A stretch of 64,000 nt of DNA from Allobosea sp. (GCA_017307955.1 JAFKFV010000008.1:186001-250000); one strand, 5' to 3'; positions 46,914-56,888 are shown, counted from the stretch's first letter. Numbers and translations: made by a program. The notes: generated from the sequence alone by a model not told the origin.

Positions 46914-48284
46914 TCAGCCGGCAAGGCCGGCGATGGCGCGGGCGAAATCCTCGGCCTCGAAGGGTTCGAGATCGTCGACGCCCTCGCCGACGCCGATGAA
47001 ATGGATGGGCAGGCGGTATTTCTCGGCGATGGCGACGAGGATACCGCCGCGCGCCGTGCCGTCCAGCTTGGTCATCACGAGGCCGGTGACGCCGGCCGTG
47101 CGGCCGAAGATCTCGACCTGGCTGAGCGCGTTCTGGCCCGTGGTCGCATCGAGCGTCATCAGCACGGTATGGGGCGCGGCCGGGTCCTGCTTCTTGATGA
47201 CGCGAATGATCTTTTCGAGCTCGGCCATCAGCTCGGCCCGGTTCTGCAGCCGACCGGCGGTGTCGATGATGAGCACCTCGGTGCCGGCCGCCTCGGCCTC
47301 CTTCAGGGCATCGAAAGCGAGGCCGGCCGCGTCGGCGCCGATTGCCCGGGAGATGACCTTGGCGCCGGTGCGCTCGCCCCAGATCTTCAATTGCTCGACG
47401 GCGGCGGCGCGGAAGGTGTCGCCGGCGGCCAGCATGACCGAGCGGCCCTCGGCGCGGAGCTTCGCCGAGAGCTTGCCGATCGTCGTCGTCTTGCCGGTGC
47501 CGTTGACGCCGACGACGAGGATGACATGCGGCTTCAGGGCTGGGTCGAGCACCAGCGGCTTCGCCACCGGGGTCAGGATCTTGGCGACCTCCTCGGCAAG
47601 GATCGCCTTGACCTCGCTGCCCTCGATCTCCTTGTCGAAGCGGCCCTTGGCGATCGCGGCGGTGATCGCCGTTGCCGCCGGCAGGCCGAGATCGGCCTGG
47701 ATCAGCACGTCCTCGAATTCCTCCAGCGTCTCGGCATCGAGCTTGCGCTTGGTGAAGACCGAGGCGATGCCCTGCGAGATCGCGTTGGAGGAGCGCGAGA
47801 GGCCGGCCTTCAGGCGCTGGAACCAGGAGACGCGCGGCGGCTCCGGCGCTGCGGCCGGTTCGGGCGGCGCGGGCCGAGCGAAGAGCGAGGGGCGCGGCGG
47901 CTCGATCGCGGCCGGCGGTTCCTCGGCCGTCTCGGTCGGCGGCGGCGACTCCTCGGCCGGGCGTGCGGCCCGATCCTTCTTGAAGACAAAGGCCGGCATG
48001 TCGGGAACGCCGGCGGCTTCCGCCGAAATCGCGGGATCAACGGGCTCGGCCGTCTCCGTCGCGGCGGCCTCGGGTTCGGCGGTCTCGGGTTCGGCGGTTG
48101 CGGGTGCCGGCAGTTCGGCTTGCGCCTGTTCGGCCGTCGTCACGCCGGACGAGGGCTCTTCGGCGGCGATCGGCGTGAACGAGCGGATGGGCGGCAGCGC
48201 TTCGTCTTCGGCCGGCTGCGGCTCGGCGAGGGCGCCGCCGCGGCCGAAGATGCGCTGGAAGAAGCCCTTCTTCTCCTCGGTCAT
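46914..48284 (-). CDS. ftsY: signal recognition particle receptor FtsY
   Basis: FtsY receives SRP-ribosome complexes at the membrane. The 456-residue product has a long acidic A domain rich in Pro, Glu and Ala (residues 1 to about 150) followed by the NG domain with G1 [10 protein letters not shown], the IIDTAGRL motif and [10 protein letters not shown]. It starts 3 bases after the mtaB stop. Confidence 0.97.
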   Translation of the reverse strand: MTEEKKGFFQRIFGRGGALAEPQPAEDEALPPIRSFTPIAAEEPSSGVTTAEQAQAELPAPATAEPETAEPEAAATETAEPVDPAISAEAAGVPDMPAFVFKKDRAARPAEESPPPTETAEEPPAAIEPPRPSLFARPAPPEPAAAPEPPRVSWFQRLKAGLSRSSNAISQGIASVFTKRKLDAETLEEFEDVLIQADLGLPAATAITAAIAKGRFDKEIEGSEVKAILAEEVAKILTPVAKPLVLDPALKPHVILVVGVNGTGKTTTIGKLSAKLRAEGRSVMLAAGDTFRAAAVEQLKIWGERTGAKVISRAIGADAAGLAFDALKEAEAAGTEVLIIDTAGRLQNRAELMAELEKIIRVIKKQDPAAPHTVLMTLDATTGQNALSQVEIFGRTAGVTGLVMTKLDGTARGGILVAIAEKYRLPIHFIGVGEGVDDLEPFEAEDFARAIAGLAG

Positions 48285-48287
48285 GGT

Positions 48288-49532
48288 TCAGGCGGCTCCT
48301 GCGATCGGCGTGGCGAGCAGCCGGCTTTCGGCGCGCCCGGTGATGCGGACATCGACGATCGAGCCCGGCGCCGGGCCGTCGATCGCGACATCGGTGAAAT
48401 GCTCCGTCCGGCCGCGACCGCCGCGCTCGACGAGCACGCGCCTCCTGTGGCCGATCTCGCCATCGAGGAAGGCGTCGAGCCGCCGGCGGCCGAGCGCGCG
48501 CAGCGCCGCCGCCCGTGCCTTGACGGTGTCGTGCGGCAGCTGCGGCATGCGCGCCGCCGGCGTTCCCGGCCGGGCCGAGAACGGAAAGACATGGAGATGG
48601 GTCAGCCCGCAGTCATCGACCAGTGCGAGGCTGTTCTCGAACATCGCCTCCGTCTCGGTCGGGAAGCCGGCGATGAGATCGGCGCCGAACACCGCGTCGG
48701 GGCGCAGCGCGCGGACCTCGGCGCAGAAGCGGATCGCGTCGTCGCGAAGATGCCGCCGCTTCATGCGCTTCAGGATCATGTCGTCCCCGGCCTGCAGCGA
48801 GAGATGGAAATGCGGCATCAGCCGTTCCTCGCCGGCGATCGCCGCCATCAGCGCCGCGTCGACCTCGATCGTATCGAGCGAGGACAGACGAAGCCGCGGC
48901 AGGTCAGGCACCAGCTTCAGGATCGTCGCCACCAGTTTCCCCAGCGTCGGTCGTCCCGGCAGGTCGGCGCCATAGGCGGTCAGGTCGACCCCGGTCAGCA
49001 CGACTTCGCCGAAGCCGCGCGCGACGAGGCCGCGGATCGTCTCGACCACGCCGCCCATCGGCACCGAGCGCGACGGCCCGCGGCCATAGGGGATGATGCA
49101 GAAGGTGCAGCGATGGTCGCAGCCGTTCTGCACGGCGACGAAGGCGCGGGTATGGCCCTCGATGCCGGTCACCGCCTCGCCGGCGGCCGGTCCCGCCGCG
49201 CCGGCATCGGCGACGCGAACGCGTTCGCCGCCGCGCCAGGCTTCCGGGGCGAGCTTCTCGGCATTGCCGAGCACGAGATCGACCTCTTCCATCGCCGCGA
49301 AGGCTTCGGGATCGGTCTGCACCGCGCAGCCGGAAACGACGATCCGCGCGCCGGGGCGCTCGCGCCGCGCCTTGCGGATCGCCTGCCGCGCCTGCCGCAC
49401 CGCTTCCCCCGTCACCGCGCAGGTGTTGATGAGCACCGCGTCCTCGAAGCCGGCCGCGCGGGCATTGGCGCGCATCACCTCGCTCTCGAGGAGGTTCAGC
49501 CGGCAGCCGAAGGAGAGGGTGTCGAGGCTCAT
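48288..49532 (-). CDS. mtaB: tRNA (N6-threonylcarbamoyladenosine-37-C2)-methylthiotransferase MtaB
   Basis: MtaB adds a methylthio group to t6A37. The 414-residue product has the UPF0004 cysteines in FGCRLN, INTCAVTGEA and VSGCAVQ, the radical-SAM cluster GCDHRCTFCIIPYGRG, and a C-terminal TRAM domain. It belongs to the conserved dapF-mtaB-ftsY order. Confidence 0.96.
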   Translation of the reverse strand: MSLDTLSFGCRLNLLESEVMRANARAAGFEDAVLINTCAVTGEAVRQARQAIRKARRERPGARIVVSGCAVQTDPEAFAAMEEVDLVLGNAEKLAPEAWRGGERVRVADAGAAGPAAGEAVTGIEGHTRAFVAVQNGCDHRCTFCIIPYGRGPSRSVPMGGVVETIRGLVARGFGEVVLTGVDLTAYGADLPGRPTLGKLVATILKLVPDLPRLRLSSLDTIEVDAALMAAIAGEERLMPHFHLSLQAGDDMILKRMKRRHLRDDAIRFCAEVRALRPDAVFGADLIAGFPTETEAMFENSLALVDDCGLTHLHVFPFSARPGTPAARMPQLPHDTVKARAAALRALGRRRLDAFLDGEIGHRRRVLVERGGRGRTEHFTDVAIDGPAPGSIVDVRITGRAESRLLATPIAGAA

Positions 49533-49603
49533 GCGTCAGAAGGCGTCGCGGGCTTTCGTGGCGGTTCGCCCTCTATGCCGGAAGGCGCCGCCAAAGGCCA
49601 CCC

Positions 49604-50500
49604 TCATGCGGCCGCGCCGAGCCGCTCCAGCGCCAGCGCGTCGTTGTCGTCGAAGCCGAGCAGGCCTTCATGCTCGAATGCGGCGGCGCCCGTCATCAGG
49701 ATATGGTCGTCGGTGCGCCAGTCGATGCGGAGCGTGCCGCCCGGCAGCGTGACGTCGACGGTGCGCCCTGTCCGGCCGGTGCGGGCGGCCGCGACCGCCG
49801 CTGCGCAGGCCGCCGATCCGCAGGCGCGCGTCAGCCCAGCACCGCGCTCCCAGACGGCGAGCGTCAGCGACGAGCGCGAGGTCACATGGGCCAGCGAGAT
49901 ATTGGCTCGCTCCGGAAAGATCGGATGGTTCTCCAGCATCGGTCCGATGCGGCCGAGATCATAGGCCGCGACATCCTTGACCCAGAAGATCGCGTGGGGA
50001 TTGCCGACATTGACCGCCGAGGGCGAATGCAGGATCGGCGCATCGATCGGCCCGATCTGCAGTTCGATGGCGCGGGTATCGGCGAATTCCTCGGCGAGCG
50101 GAATCTCGCGCCAGCCGAAACGGGGCGTGCCCATGTCGACGGTGATGCGGTCGGCGTCCTCGACTTCGGCGGTGAGCAGCCCGGCCGAGGTCTCGAGCAG
50201 GAAGCTCTTTCGCCCCGTTTCCCGCGCCAGCACCAGGGCGACGCAGCGGGTGCCGTTGCCGCAGGCGCCCGAGAGCGAGCCGTCGGTGTTGAAGATGCGC
50301 ATGAAGGCGTCTGTGCCCGGGGTCCGCGGCGGCTCGAGCGCCATCAGCTGGTCGAAGGCGGTCGCGCCATCGGCCGCGACCGCGCGTGCCTTCTCCGCGT
50401 CGAGACGCCAGGGGGCCGAGCGGAAATCGACGACGGTGATCTCGTTGCCGATGCCGTTCATCTTGGCGAAGGGCACGGGGCTGGCGGGGGATGCGGGCAT
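49604..50500 (-). CDS. dapF: diaminopimelate epimerase
   Basis: DapF converts L,L- to meso-diaminopimelate for lysine and peptidoglycan synthesis. The 298-residue product has the two catalytic cysteines in [10 protein letters not shown] and [10 protein letters not shown], and begins with [15 protein letters not shown]. It is the first gene of the dapF-mtaB-ftsY-yciB block. Confidence 0.97.
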   Translation of the reverse strand: MPASPASPVPFAKMNGIGNEITVVDFRSAPWRLDAEKARAVAADGATAFDQLMALEPPRTPGTDAFMRIFNTDGSLSGACGNGTRCVALVLARETGRKSFLLETSAGLLTAEVEDADRITVDMGTPRFGWREIPLAEEFADTRAIELQIGPIDAPILHSPSAVNVGNPHAIFWVKDVAAYDLGRIGPMLENHPIFPERANISLAHVTSRSSLTLAVWERGAGLTRACGSAACAAAVAAARTGRTGRTVDVTLPGGTLRIDWRTDDHILMTGAAAFEHEGLLGFDDNDALALERLGAAA

Positions 50501-50765
50501 GTCGGGACCGGATGGGCGGCTCCGGCGCCGCCGCGATGTTGAATTCTGTATCTATATGGCGAAAAACGTCGACAAATGCGAGGCCCGGACAACGGCGCGA
50601 CAAAGCCCGACGCCTGCCGCTTGCGGGCCGGGGCAGAGCCTGCTCTTCTCGCGTGAAACGTTACAACCCGCCGCGTCGCGGCGGCCGGAGGGAGCCGGCC
50701 AACAGGCGATCACCCATCCCGGGGCCGCCCCCGCCCTCTCCGATCGCCGCCCATTGGACTTTGAC
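50501..50765. other. 265-base divergent gap between dapF and pncB
   Basis: An AT-rich tract around 50540-50570 marks the likely dapF promoter, but no convincing -35/-10 pair stands out. A near-perfect palindrome CCGCCGCG-T-CGCGGCGG is at 50668-50684, about 80 bases before pncB. It may be a transcript hairpin. No small gene is visible. Confidence 0.4.
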
Positions 50766-52082
50766 ATGACGCTCGATATCGCGACCCGCGTCTACAATCA
50801 CGGCTTCCGCATCGACCCGATCGTGCGGACGCTGCTCGATACCGATTTCTACAAGTTCCTGATGTTGCAGATGATCCGGCACACTTCGCCCGACGTCCAC
50901 GCGACCTTCGGGCTGATCAACCGGACGAAATCGGTGCGCCTCGCCGACGTCATCGACGAGCGCGAACTGCGCGATCAGCTCGACCATGCCCGCACCCTGC
51001 GCTTCCAGAAGAACGAGCTGATCTGGCTGGCCGGCAACACGTTCTACGGCGTGAAGCAGATCTTCAAGCCGGACTTCCTCGAATGGCTCGAGGATTTCCA
51101 GCTGCCCGAATATGACCTGCACCGCACCGCCGACGGGCAGTACGAACTCCTCTTCGAGGGACCCTGGTCGCACACGACGCTCTGGGAAGTGCCTGCGCTG
51201 GCAATCGTTTGCGAGCTGCGTGCCCGCGCGGCGATGAAGGGCATGAGCCGCTTCGAGCTCGACGTTCTCTATGCCAAAGCCAAGGCCAAGCTCTGGGGAA
51301 AGATCGAGCGGCTGCGGATTCTGGGCCGCGAAGGACCGCTCAAGGTCGCCGATTTCGGCACCCGCCGCCGCCATGGTTTCCTGTGGCAGAAATGGTGCGT
51401 CGAGGCATTGCAGGAAGGTCTCGGCGAGAATTTCGTCGGCACCTCCAATGTCAAGATGGCGATGGATGCCGGCCTCGAAGCGATTGGCACCAATGCGCAT
51501 GAATTGCCGATGGTCTACGCCGCCCTTGCCCGCAACGACGAAGAACTGCATGCCGCGCCTTACAAGGTCCTGAAGGACTGGGCCAAGATGTATGACGGCA
51601 ATCTGCTCGTCATCCTTCCCGATACTTATGGCACGACCAATTTCCTGCGCGATGCGCCGGACTGGATCCTCGACTGGAAGGGCATCCGACCGGATTCGAA
51701 GCCGCCCATCGAAGGCGCCGAAGAAGCCATCGCCTGGTGGACGGCGCATGGCCGCGATCCCCGCGACAAGCTGATCGTCCTTTCCGACGGCATGGATATC
51801 GACACGATCGAGGAGGCCTCCCGCGCCCTCCGCGGCCGGGTCAACCTCTCGATCGGCTGGGGCACCAATGTGACCAACGACTTCCGCGACTGCGCCCCAG
51901 ATGGCAAGGACGACCGGCTCGAGTCGATCTCGCTGGTCTGCAAGGTCGTGGAAGCCAATGGCAGGCCGGCGGTGAAGCTCTCGGACAATGCCAACAAGGC
52001 GACCGGCCCCGCTGATGAAGTCGAGCGCTATCGCCGTGTCTTCGGCCATGACGCAAAGGCCAGGCAGCCGGTGCTGGTCTAG
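50766..52082 (+). CDS. pncB: nicotinate phosphoribosyltransferase
   Basis: PncB makes nicotinate mononucleotide from nicotinate and PRPP in NAD salvage. The 438-residue product has the family start [17 protein letters not shown], the FGTRRRHG motif near residue 200, and GTSNV nearby. ATG 50766 gives the family length; the open frame runs upstream across the dapF promoter without similarity. Confidence 0.96.
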   Translation: MTLDIATRVYNHGFRIDPIVRTLLDTDFYKFLMLQMIRHTSPDVHATFGLINRTKSVRLADVIDERELRDQLDHARTLRFQKNELIWLAGNTFYGVKQIFKPDFLEWLEDFQLPEYDLHRTADGQYELLFEGPWSHTTLWEVPALAIVCELRARAAMKGMSRFELDVLYAKAKAKLWGKIERLRILGREGPLKVADFGTRRRHGFLWQKWCVEALQEGLGENFVGTSNVKMAMDAGLEAIGTNAHELPMVYAALARNDEELHAAPYKVLKDWAKMYDGNLLVILPDTYGTTNFLRDAPDWILDWKGIRPDSKPPIEGAEEAIAWWTAHGRDPRDKLIVLSDGMDIDTIEEASRALRGRVNLSIGWGTNVTNDFRDCAPDGKDDRLESISLVCKVVEANGRPAVKLSDNANKATGPADEVERYRRVFGHDAKARQPVLV

Positions 52083-52084
52083 CG

Positions 52085-52103
52085 TCGAAGCTTCGGCTAT
52101 ACT
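52085..52103 (+). promoter_or_regulatory. candidate promoter of the ABC-F leader
   Basis: TATACT at 52098-52103 matches the -10 consensus in 5 of 6 positions; the -35 at 52075-52080 is weak. The palindrome CGAAGCTTCG at 52085-52094 lies between them and could bind a repressor. A transcript from here would cover the leader open frame at 52141. Confidence 0.5.
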
Positions 52104-52140
52104 TTCATCCGTCGTTCAACCCGGACAGTGGGAGGCTCCT

Positions 52141-52209
52141 GTGATCCATCCGAATCCACACCTGACCTATGGCCCTGTCCCGGCCCTGCAGACGCGTTTG
52201 CAGGGCTGA
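52141..52209 (+). CDS. candidate 22-residue leader peptide upstream of the ABC-F gene
   Basis: A GTG start at 52141 with a near-ideal GGAGG site at 52131-52135 opens a 22-codon frame ending at TGA 52207-52209. The peptide is MIHPNPHLTYGPVPALQTRL with two more residues, Gln-Gly, at its C-terminus. Its last part overlaps a hairpin, CCCTGCA (52184-52190) pairing with TGCAGGG (52199-52205). ABC-F resistance genes are often controlled by leader peptides and attenuation; this arrangement fits, though no alternative hairpin pair is proven. Confidence 0.5.
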   Translation: MIHPNPHLTYGPVPALQTRLQG

Positions 52210-52312
52210 TCAGGGAACGGACCCCACGGTCTTCCTCCGGTCGGCTCACCCCGAAAGCCTCGGCCATGCGCGCCTTGCCGCGCCAAAGGCCGTTCCGGAC
52301 GAAGACGATCCC

Positions 52313-53836
52313 ATGTCCCTTGTCACCCTCCGCGCGCTCGGCCTGACGCTTGGCGCCCCTCTGTTCACCGGCCTCGACCTTTCCATCCAGAAGGGCGACC
52401 GCATCGGTCTCGTCGCCGCGAATGGACGCGGAAAATCCTCGCTGCTGCGGGCACTTGCCGGCCTGCTCGAGCCGGCCGATGGCGCGATCACAACGGCCCG
52501 CGGCGCGCGCATCGCCATGATGCAGCAGGATCCGACGCAGGAGCAGCAGGCGATGCCACTCCGCGCCATCCTCGCCGATGCTCTGCCTCCCGAAACGCGC
52601 GAATGGGAGGCGTGGCGCATCGATGTCGCGCTCGATGTCCTTGGCGTTCCTGCCGATCTCCGCGAGCGTCCCCTCGCCGCGCTCAGCGGCGGCTGGCAAC
52701 GCATGGCCATGCTCGCCGCCGCGACGCTGGCCGAACCCGACCTCCTGCTTCTCGACGAGCCGACCAATCATCTCGATCTCGCGCGCATCGGCACGCTGGA
52801 GCGCTTCATTTCCGGCCTGCCGCGCGAGACGGCTATCCTCGTCGCGAGCCATGACCGCGCCTTCCTCGACAGCGTCACCAACCGCACGCTGTTCCTGCGC
52901 TCGACCGGCTCGGCGGTCTACGCAGCGTCCTATGGTGCCGCGAGGGCGAGCCTCGATACCGCCGACGAGGCGGCGGCGCGGCGCTACGAGACCGATCTCA
53001 AACAGGCGGCTAAGCTGCGCCGCCAGGCCGCGAAGCTGCACAATCTCGGCGTCAATTCAGGTTCCGACCTGCTGACCGTCAAGACCAAGCAGTTGAGAGA
53101 ACGGGCGGAACGGATCGAAGGGGCCGCGAAGCCGCCGCATCTCGAAGAATCGGCCGGCCGCATCCGGCTCGACGAGCGCGGCAGCGAGGCCAAGGTGCTG
53201 CTCGCCTTCGAGGATCTCGTGGTTGTAACCCCGGACGGGCGGCGACTGTTCTCGACCGGAAACCGCTGGATCCGGCCGGGCGAGCGCATCGTGCTGCTCG
53301 CGCCGAACGGCGCCGGCAAGTCGCGTTTCCTCAATGGGGTGATCCGCACGCTGCGCGGCGAGATGGTGACAGGCATAAAAGCCAATCCGTCGCTCGTCGC
53401 GGGCGTCGTCGACCAGCAACTGAGCCATCTCGCCGCCGACGAAACGCTGCAGGGTGCGATCGTCTCGCGTTTCCCCGTCGGCGATCAGCGGGCACGAGCC
53501 CTGCTCGCCGGCGCCGGCTTTGCGGTCGAGCGTCACGGCGACCGTGTCGCGGTGCTTTCGGGCGGCCAGCGGGCACGGCTGGCGATGCTGGTCCTCAGGC
53601 TCGAGAAGCCGGCCTTCCATGTGCTGGACGAGCCGACCAACCATCTCGACATCGAGGGGCAGGAAATGCTGGAGGCCGAGCTGACGCGTGGCGAGGCGGC
53701 GGCGTTGATCGTCTCGCATGACCGCCGCTTCGTGGAGACGGTCGGCAACCGCTTCTGGCAAGTCGTCCGCGGCCGCCTCGTCGACTGCGACGATCCGGAA
53801 GCCTATTTCGCCGCGGCGATGGCCGCCGACGGGTGA
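52313..53836 (+). CDS. ABC-F family ATP-binding protein
   Basis: The 507-residue product has two ABC domains and no membrane part. The first has Walker A AANGRGKSS, signature LSGGWQRM and LLLDEPTNHLD; the second APNGAGKSR, LSGGQRARL and HVLDEPTNHLD. ABC-F proteins act on ribosomes, either as general factors or as antibiotic protection factors. The Walker A of the second domain has Arg after Ser in place of the usual small residue. It is preceded by a candidate leader peptide and promoter. Confidence 0.92.
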   Translation: MSLVTLRALGLTLGAPLFTGLDLSIQKGDRIGLVAANGRGKSSLLRALAGLLEPADGAITTARGARIAMMQQDPTQEQQAMPLRAILADALPPETREWEAWRIDVALDVLGVPADLRERPLAALSGGWQRMAMLAAATLAEPDLLLLDEPTNHLDLARIGTLERFISGLPRETAILVASHDRAFLDSVTNRTLFLRSTGSAVYAASYGAARASLDTADEAAARRYETDLKQAAKLRRQAAKLHNLGVNSGSDLLTVKTKQLRERAERIEGAAKPPHLEESAGRIRLDERGSEAKVLLAFEDLVVVTPDGRRLFSTGNRWIRPGERIVLLAPNGAGKSRFLNGVIRTLRGEMVTGIKANPSLVAGVVDQQLSHLAADETLQGAIVSRFPVGDQRARALLAGAGFAVERHGDRVAVLSGGQRARLAMLVLRLEKPAFHVLDEPTNHLDIEGQEMLEAELTRGEAAALIVSHDRRFVETVGNRFWQVVRGRLVDCDDPEAYFAAAMAADG

Positions 53837-53838
53837 GC

Positions 53839-55104
53839 TCAGGCGGTCGCGAGATGCGGGCTGGTGAAGCCGAGGCGGACGAGGCCGCGGCGCACCCGCT
53901 CGTCACTCATCACGAGGTCCCAGATGAGGCTGGTGCGGTGGTTCTCGATCATCACGACGATCGGCCCCTGGTCGATCGCAAGATGGGTCTTCGCCGCCCA
54001 GCCGACCGTCTCGTTGAAAGCGTCGACGAAGCCGAGCTCGCCATAGATTCGATCGCCGAGATCGTCGTGGAAATGATGGAGCGCCGGCATCACGAGGTCA
54101 GGCGCATAGGGCAGGCTGGCAATCGCCGCGGTCGGCGCGATCACGCCGAGATCGTTGTCGGGCGCGTGGGCCGAATAGCCCTCGTGATTGTCGCTCGCGG
54201 TCAGGCCCCAGCAATCCGGCCCATAGCCGGCGTAACCCTTGGGGTTGCGGACGCAATAGGCCCGGTTGATCCGCACATGCGCCTCGTTCTGCGCGAAATA
54301 GTCGGCATAGGGGTCGCGAAGCCCGCGCGGGTCGAGACCGAGGAAGGAATAGTGGGCGAAGAACAGCGGCCCGCCGCCATCCGGTCCGAGCGGCAGCAGG
54401 ATATGTTCGTTCACCGCATGCTGTCGGCCGTTCAGGAAGGTGCGGCTCTGGGTGTAGCCGTTGTGATAGACGGCCGGCGCGATCGGATCGCGCGCTGAGC
54501 CCGCGGCCAGAACCAGCGCGATGAGGCACTCGTTCCAGCCGAGGATTTCGTGGTTCATGGCGAAGCCGTGATTGGGGCTCCAGTGCCAGTAATAGGCCTC
54601 GCGGCCCTCGCGGGTGAACCAGTTCCACTCGACCGTGTCGAAGAGGCCGTCGATGCGGCCGCGCAGCCAGGGTTCGCTGTTGTCACCGCTATCGAAAAAC
54701 GCGCGTGCCGCGATCAATCCCTGCATCAGAAGCGCCGTCTCGACGATATCGGCGCCGTCGTCCTTGCGGCCGAAGCGGATGGCGCGGCCCTCGGGCGTCA
54801 GGAAATGCGGGAAGGCGCCATGGAAACTGTCGGCCCGCTCGAGGAAGCGCAGCATGCGGTGCAACCTCTCGACCGCCTCGGCGCGGGTGATCCAGCCGCG
54901 CGTGACAGCGGTGACGATCGCCATGGCGCCCATGCCGGAGCCGCCGCTGACCAGCCAGCCGTCATTGCCGCCGAAGCGGTCGCGCGCCATGCCCGAGCCG
55001 GGATCGGCGAAATCCCAGAAATAGTGGAAGGTCCGTCGCTGGACATCGTCGAGGAGTGCCTCGTCGGAAAGCCGGCCCGCTACTCTCACCCGCCGCACGC
55101 TCAC
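53839..55104 (-). CDS. glycoamylase-like protein (PF10091, GH144-like)
   Basis: The 421-residue product matches the glycoamylase-like family, some of whose members are GH144 endo-beta-1,2-glucanases. Family landmarks are FHYFWDFADPGSGMARDR near residue 26 and the acidic, aromatic segments YYWHWSPNHGFAMNHEILGWNE and YGPDCWGLTASDNHEGYSAHAP that fit the active-site cleft. Unlike most characterised members it shows no signal peptide. The GTG start at 55104 overlaps the stop of the degenerate BacA-like transporter gene by GTGA, so both act on related material. It meets the ABC-F gene tail to tail with 2 bases between. Confidence 0.88.
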   Translation of the reverse strand: MSVRRVRVAGRLSDEALLDDVQRRTFHYFWDFADPGSGMARDRFGGNDGWLVSGGSGMGAMAIVTAVTRGWITRAEAVERLHRMLRFLERADSFHGAFPHFLTPEGRAIRFGRKDDGADIVETALLMQGLIAARAFFDSGDNSEPWLRGRIDGLFDTVEWNWFTREGREAYYWHWSPNHGFAMNHEILGWNECLIALVLAAGSARDPIAPAVYHNGYTQSRTFLNGRQHAVNEHILLPLGPDGGGPLFFAHYSFLGLDPRGLRDPYADYFAQNEAHVRINRAYCVRNPKGYAGYGPDCWGLTASDNHEGYSAHAPDNDLGVIAPTAAIASLPYAPDLVMPALHHFHDDLGDRIYGELGFVDAFNETVGWAAKTHLAIDQGPIVVMIENHRTSLIWDLVMSDERVRRGLVRLGFTSPHLATA

Positions 55105-56888
55105 GCCGGAACCTCCTTGTCCGTCTCGACCGGCGGCAGCGCCACCAGGTCGGCCGTCCGCTTGTAGAAATCGCTCGTCGAAGCGCGTCCGGCGACCGTC
55201 ACGAGGGCCGCCTGCTTCAGTTCGTCGTCGAGGATCGAGCGGAAAATCCGCCGCTGCCGTTCGTCGAGCGTATCGATCGATTGCTCGGTGAAGATCCAGT
55301 CGGGCTTCAGCAGCAGGAGCCGCGCGAAGGTCAGCCGGGCCTCGTCGTCATAGGAGAGTTCGCGCGACCAGCGCGAGCGCCGGTCGAGCGAGGCGGCGAG
55401 GCGGGTCAGGTCGACCCGCGCCAGCGCCGCGTTGAGCTGCTCGTCGCTGAAATCGGAAGGCGAGGCCGGATAGGTGATCGCGGCGCGCAGTGTGCCGTCG
55501 GGCATATAGGGTCGCTCGGGCAAGAACATGGTCCGCGCGCCGGCCGGGAGGCTGATCCTGCCGGAGCCGAACGGCCAGAGGCCGGCCAGAGCCGAGAAGA
55601 AGGCGCCGCGCCCGCGGCCGGTCCCGTCGATGATCTGCAGCCGGTCGCCGGGCTTGACGTCCACCGTCTTCGGCTCCAGCTCGGCGCCGGTGTCGGTCCA
55701 TGTGATGCGGACATTGTCGAGGGCGAGATGGTCGCCGTCATTCGCGTAGGCGATGTGCTCCCCGGTATGGCCGCGCGCCTCCAGCGAGGTCAGCGCCTCG
55801 CGGAAGGTCATCACGCGCGAGAGCGTCGCCCGCCAGTCGGCAATGGCGCTGAAATTGTCGACGAACCAGCGCAGCGAGCCCTGCACCTGGTTGAAGGCTC
55901 CCACCACCATCATGAGCTGGCCGAAGGTGAGCTGGCCGCCGAAATAGCCGGGCGCGGCGATGACGATCGGCGCCACGATGCCGACCCAGCCATAGCCGGC
56001 CGTCACCCAGGTGAGCCGCGCGATGGCGCCGACCAGCTGGCGCATGACGGCGAGCACCCGTTCCAGTTCCTCGCCGAGCCGATTCTTCTCGTCGGCCTCG
56101 CCGGCATTGAGGGCGATGCCGTTGGCGTTCTCGGAGACCTGCACCATGGCGAAGCGGAGATCCGCCTCGCGGGCATAGCGCTCGATGCCGATGCCGATCA
56201 ACGGCCGGCCGACCTGCCAGGAGAGCCAGGAGCCCGTCGCGGCATAGATCAGCGCGCACCAGACCATGTAGCCCGGAATGACGACCGAGGTGCCGTTGAA
56301 GGAGAGCGCGATGCCGCTGGACAGCACCCAGAGCACGCCGATGAACGAGGCGAGCAGCAGCGAGGACTGGAAGAGGCCGATGCCGAGGCCGGCCGAAAGC
56401 TCGGCGAGATGGCGGGCGTCTTCGTGCACGCGCTGGTCGGGATTGACGCCGATCTCGCCGGCATTGCGGATCATGACGAGGCGGCGGGGCGCCAGCCATT
56501 GCTCGATCAGGTCGCGCGTCAGCCATTTGCGCGACTGCAGCTTGATCATCTGGTCGAGCCAGGTCTGCGCGACGTTGAGGGCGAGCAGCACGCCGGCGAT
56601 GCCGCCGAACACCATCAGATAGGTGATGAAGGAGCGGATATTCTTCTGCTCGATCGCGTCATAGAACGGCTTGTTCCACGCGTTGAGCGCCACCTGCATC
56701 GCGTTGGTGGCGAGAATCACCGTGACGATGCCGACGGTGAGCAGGATGAAGGTGCTGCGCCCGGACGAACGCCAGAGGGCCAGGACGAAATCCGAGAACT
56801 GCCGGATGAGTTCGGCCGTCTCGCTCGGGCGCTCCTCGGCCGTGTCGTCGCCTGGTGCCTCGCGGCTTGGCTCGATTCGTTCCGTCAT
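55101..56888 (-). CDS. SbmA/BacA-like ABC transporter with degenerate nucleotide-binding domain
   Basis: The 595-residue product has an SbmA/BacA-type membrane domain (six predicted helices; FNALQTWR-like region with LNAWNKPFYDAIEQKN near residue 68 and WRWWLTxxL-like region LQSRKWLTRDLIEQWL) fused to an ABC domain. That ABC domain has lost every catalytic motif: Walker A reads GTGRGRG at residues 422-428 (Lys to Arg, Ser to Gly), the signature is LSYDDEAR at 511, Walker B plus catalytic Glu read Glu-Gln at 535-536 instead of Asp-Glu, and the H-loop His is Gly near 567. The fold around them, including LDE and FAR, is kept. It is probably not an ATPase. Homologues import peptides or act on very-long-chain lipids. 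Confidence 0.9.
   Translation of the reverse strand: MTERIEPSREAPGDDTAEERPSETAELIRQFSDFVLALWRSSGRSTFILLTVGIVTVILATNAMQVALNAWNKPFYDAIEQKNIRSFITYLMVFGGIAGVLLALNVAQTWLDQMIKLQSRKWLTRDLIEQWLAPRRLVMIRNAGEIGVNPDQRVHEDARHLAELSAGLGIGLFQSSLLLASFIGVLWVLSSGIALSFNGTSVVIPGYMVWCALIYAATGSWLSWQVGRPLIGIGIERYAREADLRFAMVQVSENANGIALNAGEADEKNRLGEELERVLAVMRQLVGAIARLTWVTAGYGWVGIVAPIVIAAPGYFGGQLTFGQLMMVVGAFNQVQGSLRWFVDNFSAIADWRATLSRVMTFREALTSLEARGHTGEHIAYANDGDHLALDNVRITWTDTGAELEPKTVDVKPGDRLQIIDGTGRGRGAFFSALAGLWPFGSGRISLPAGARTMFLPERPYMPDGTLRAAITYPASPSDFSDEQLNAALARVDLTRLAASLDRRSRWSRELSYDDEARLTFARLLLLKPDWIFTEQSIDTLDERQRRIFRSILDDELKQAALVTVAGRASTSDFYKRTADLVALPPVETDKEVPA

Noticed and set aside
50646..50661. Sequence ending CGTGAAACG upstream of pncB resembling a parS half site
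   Set aside because: Only about two thirds of the 16 positions match and the palindrome is broken, so ParB binding is unlikely.
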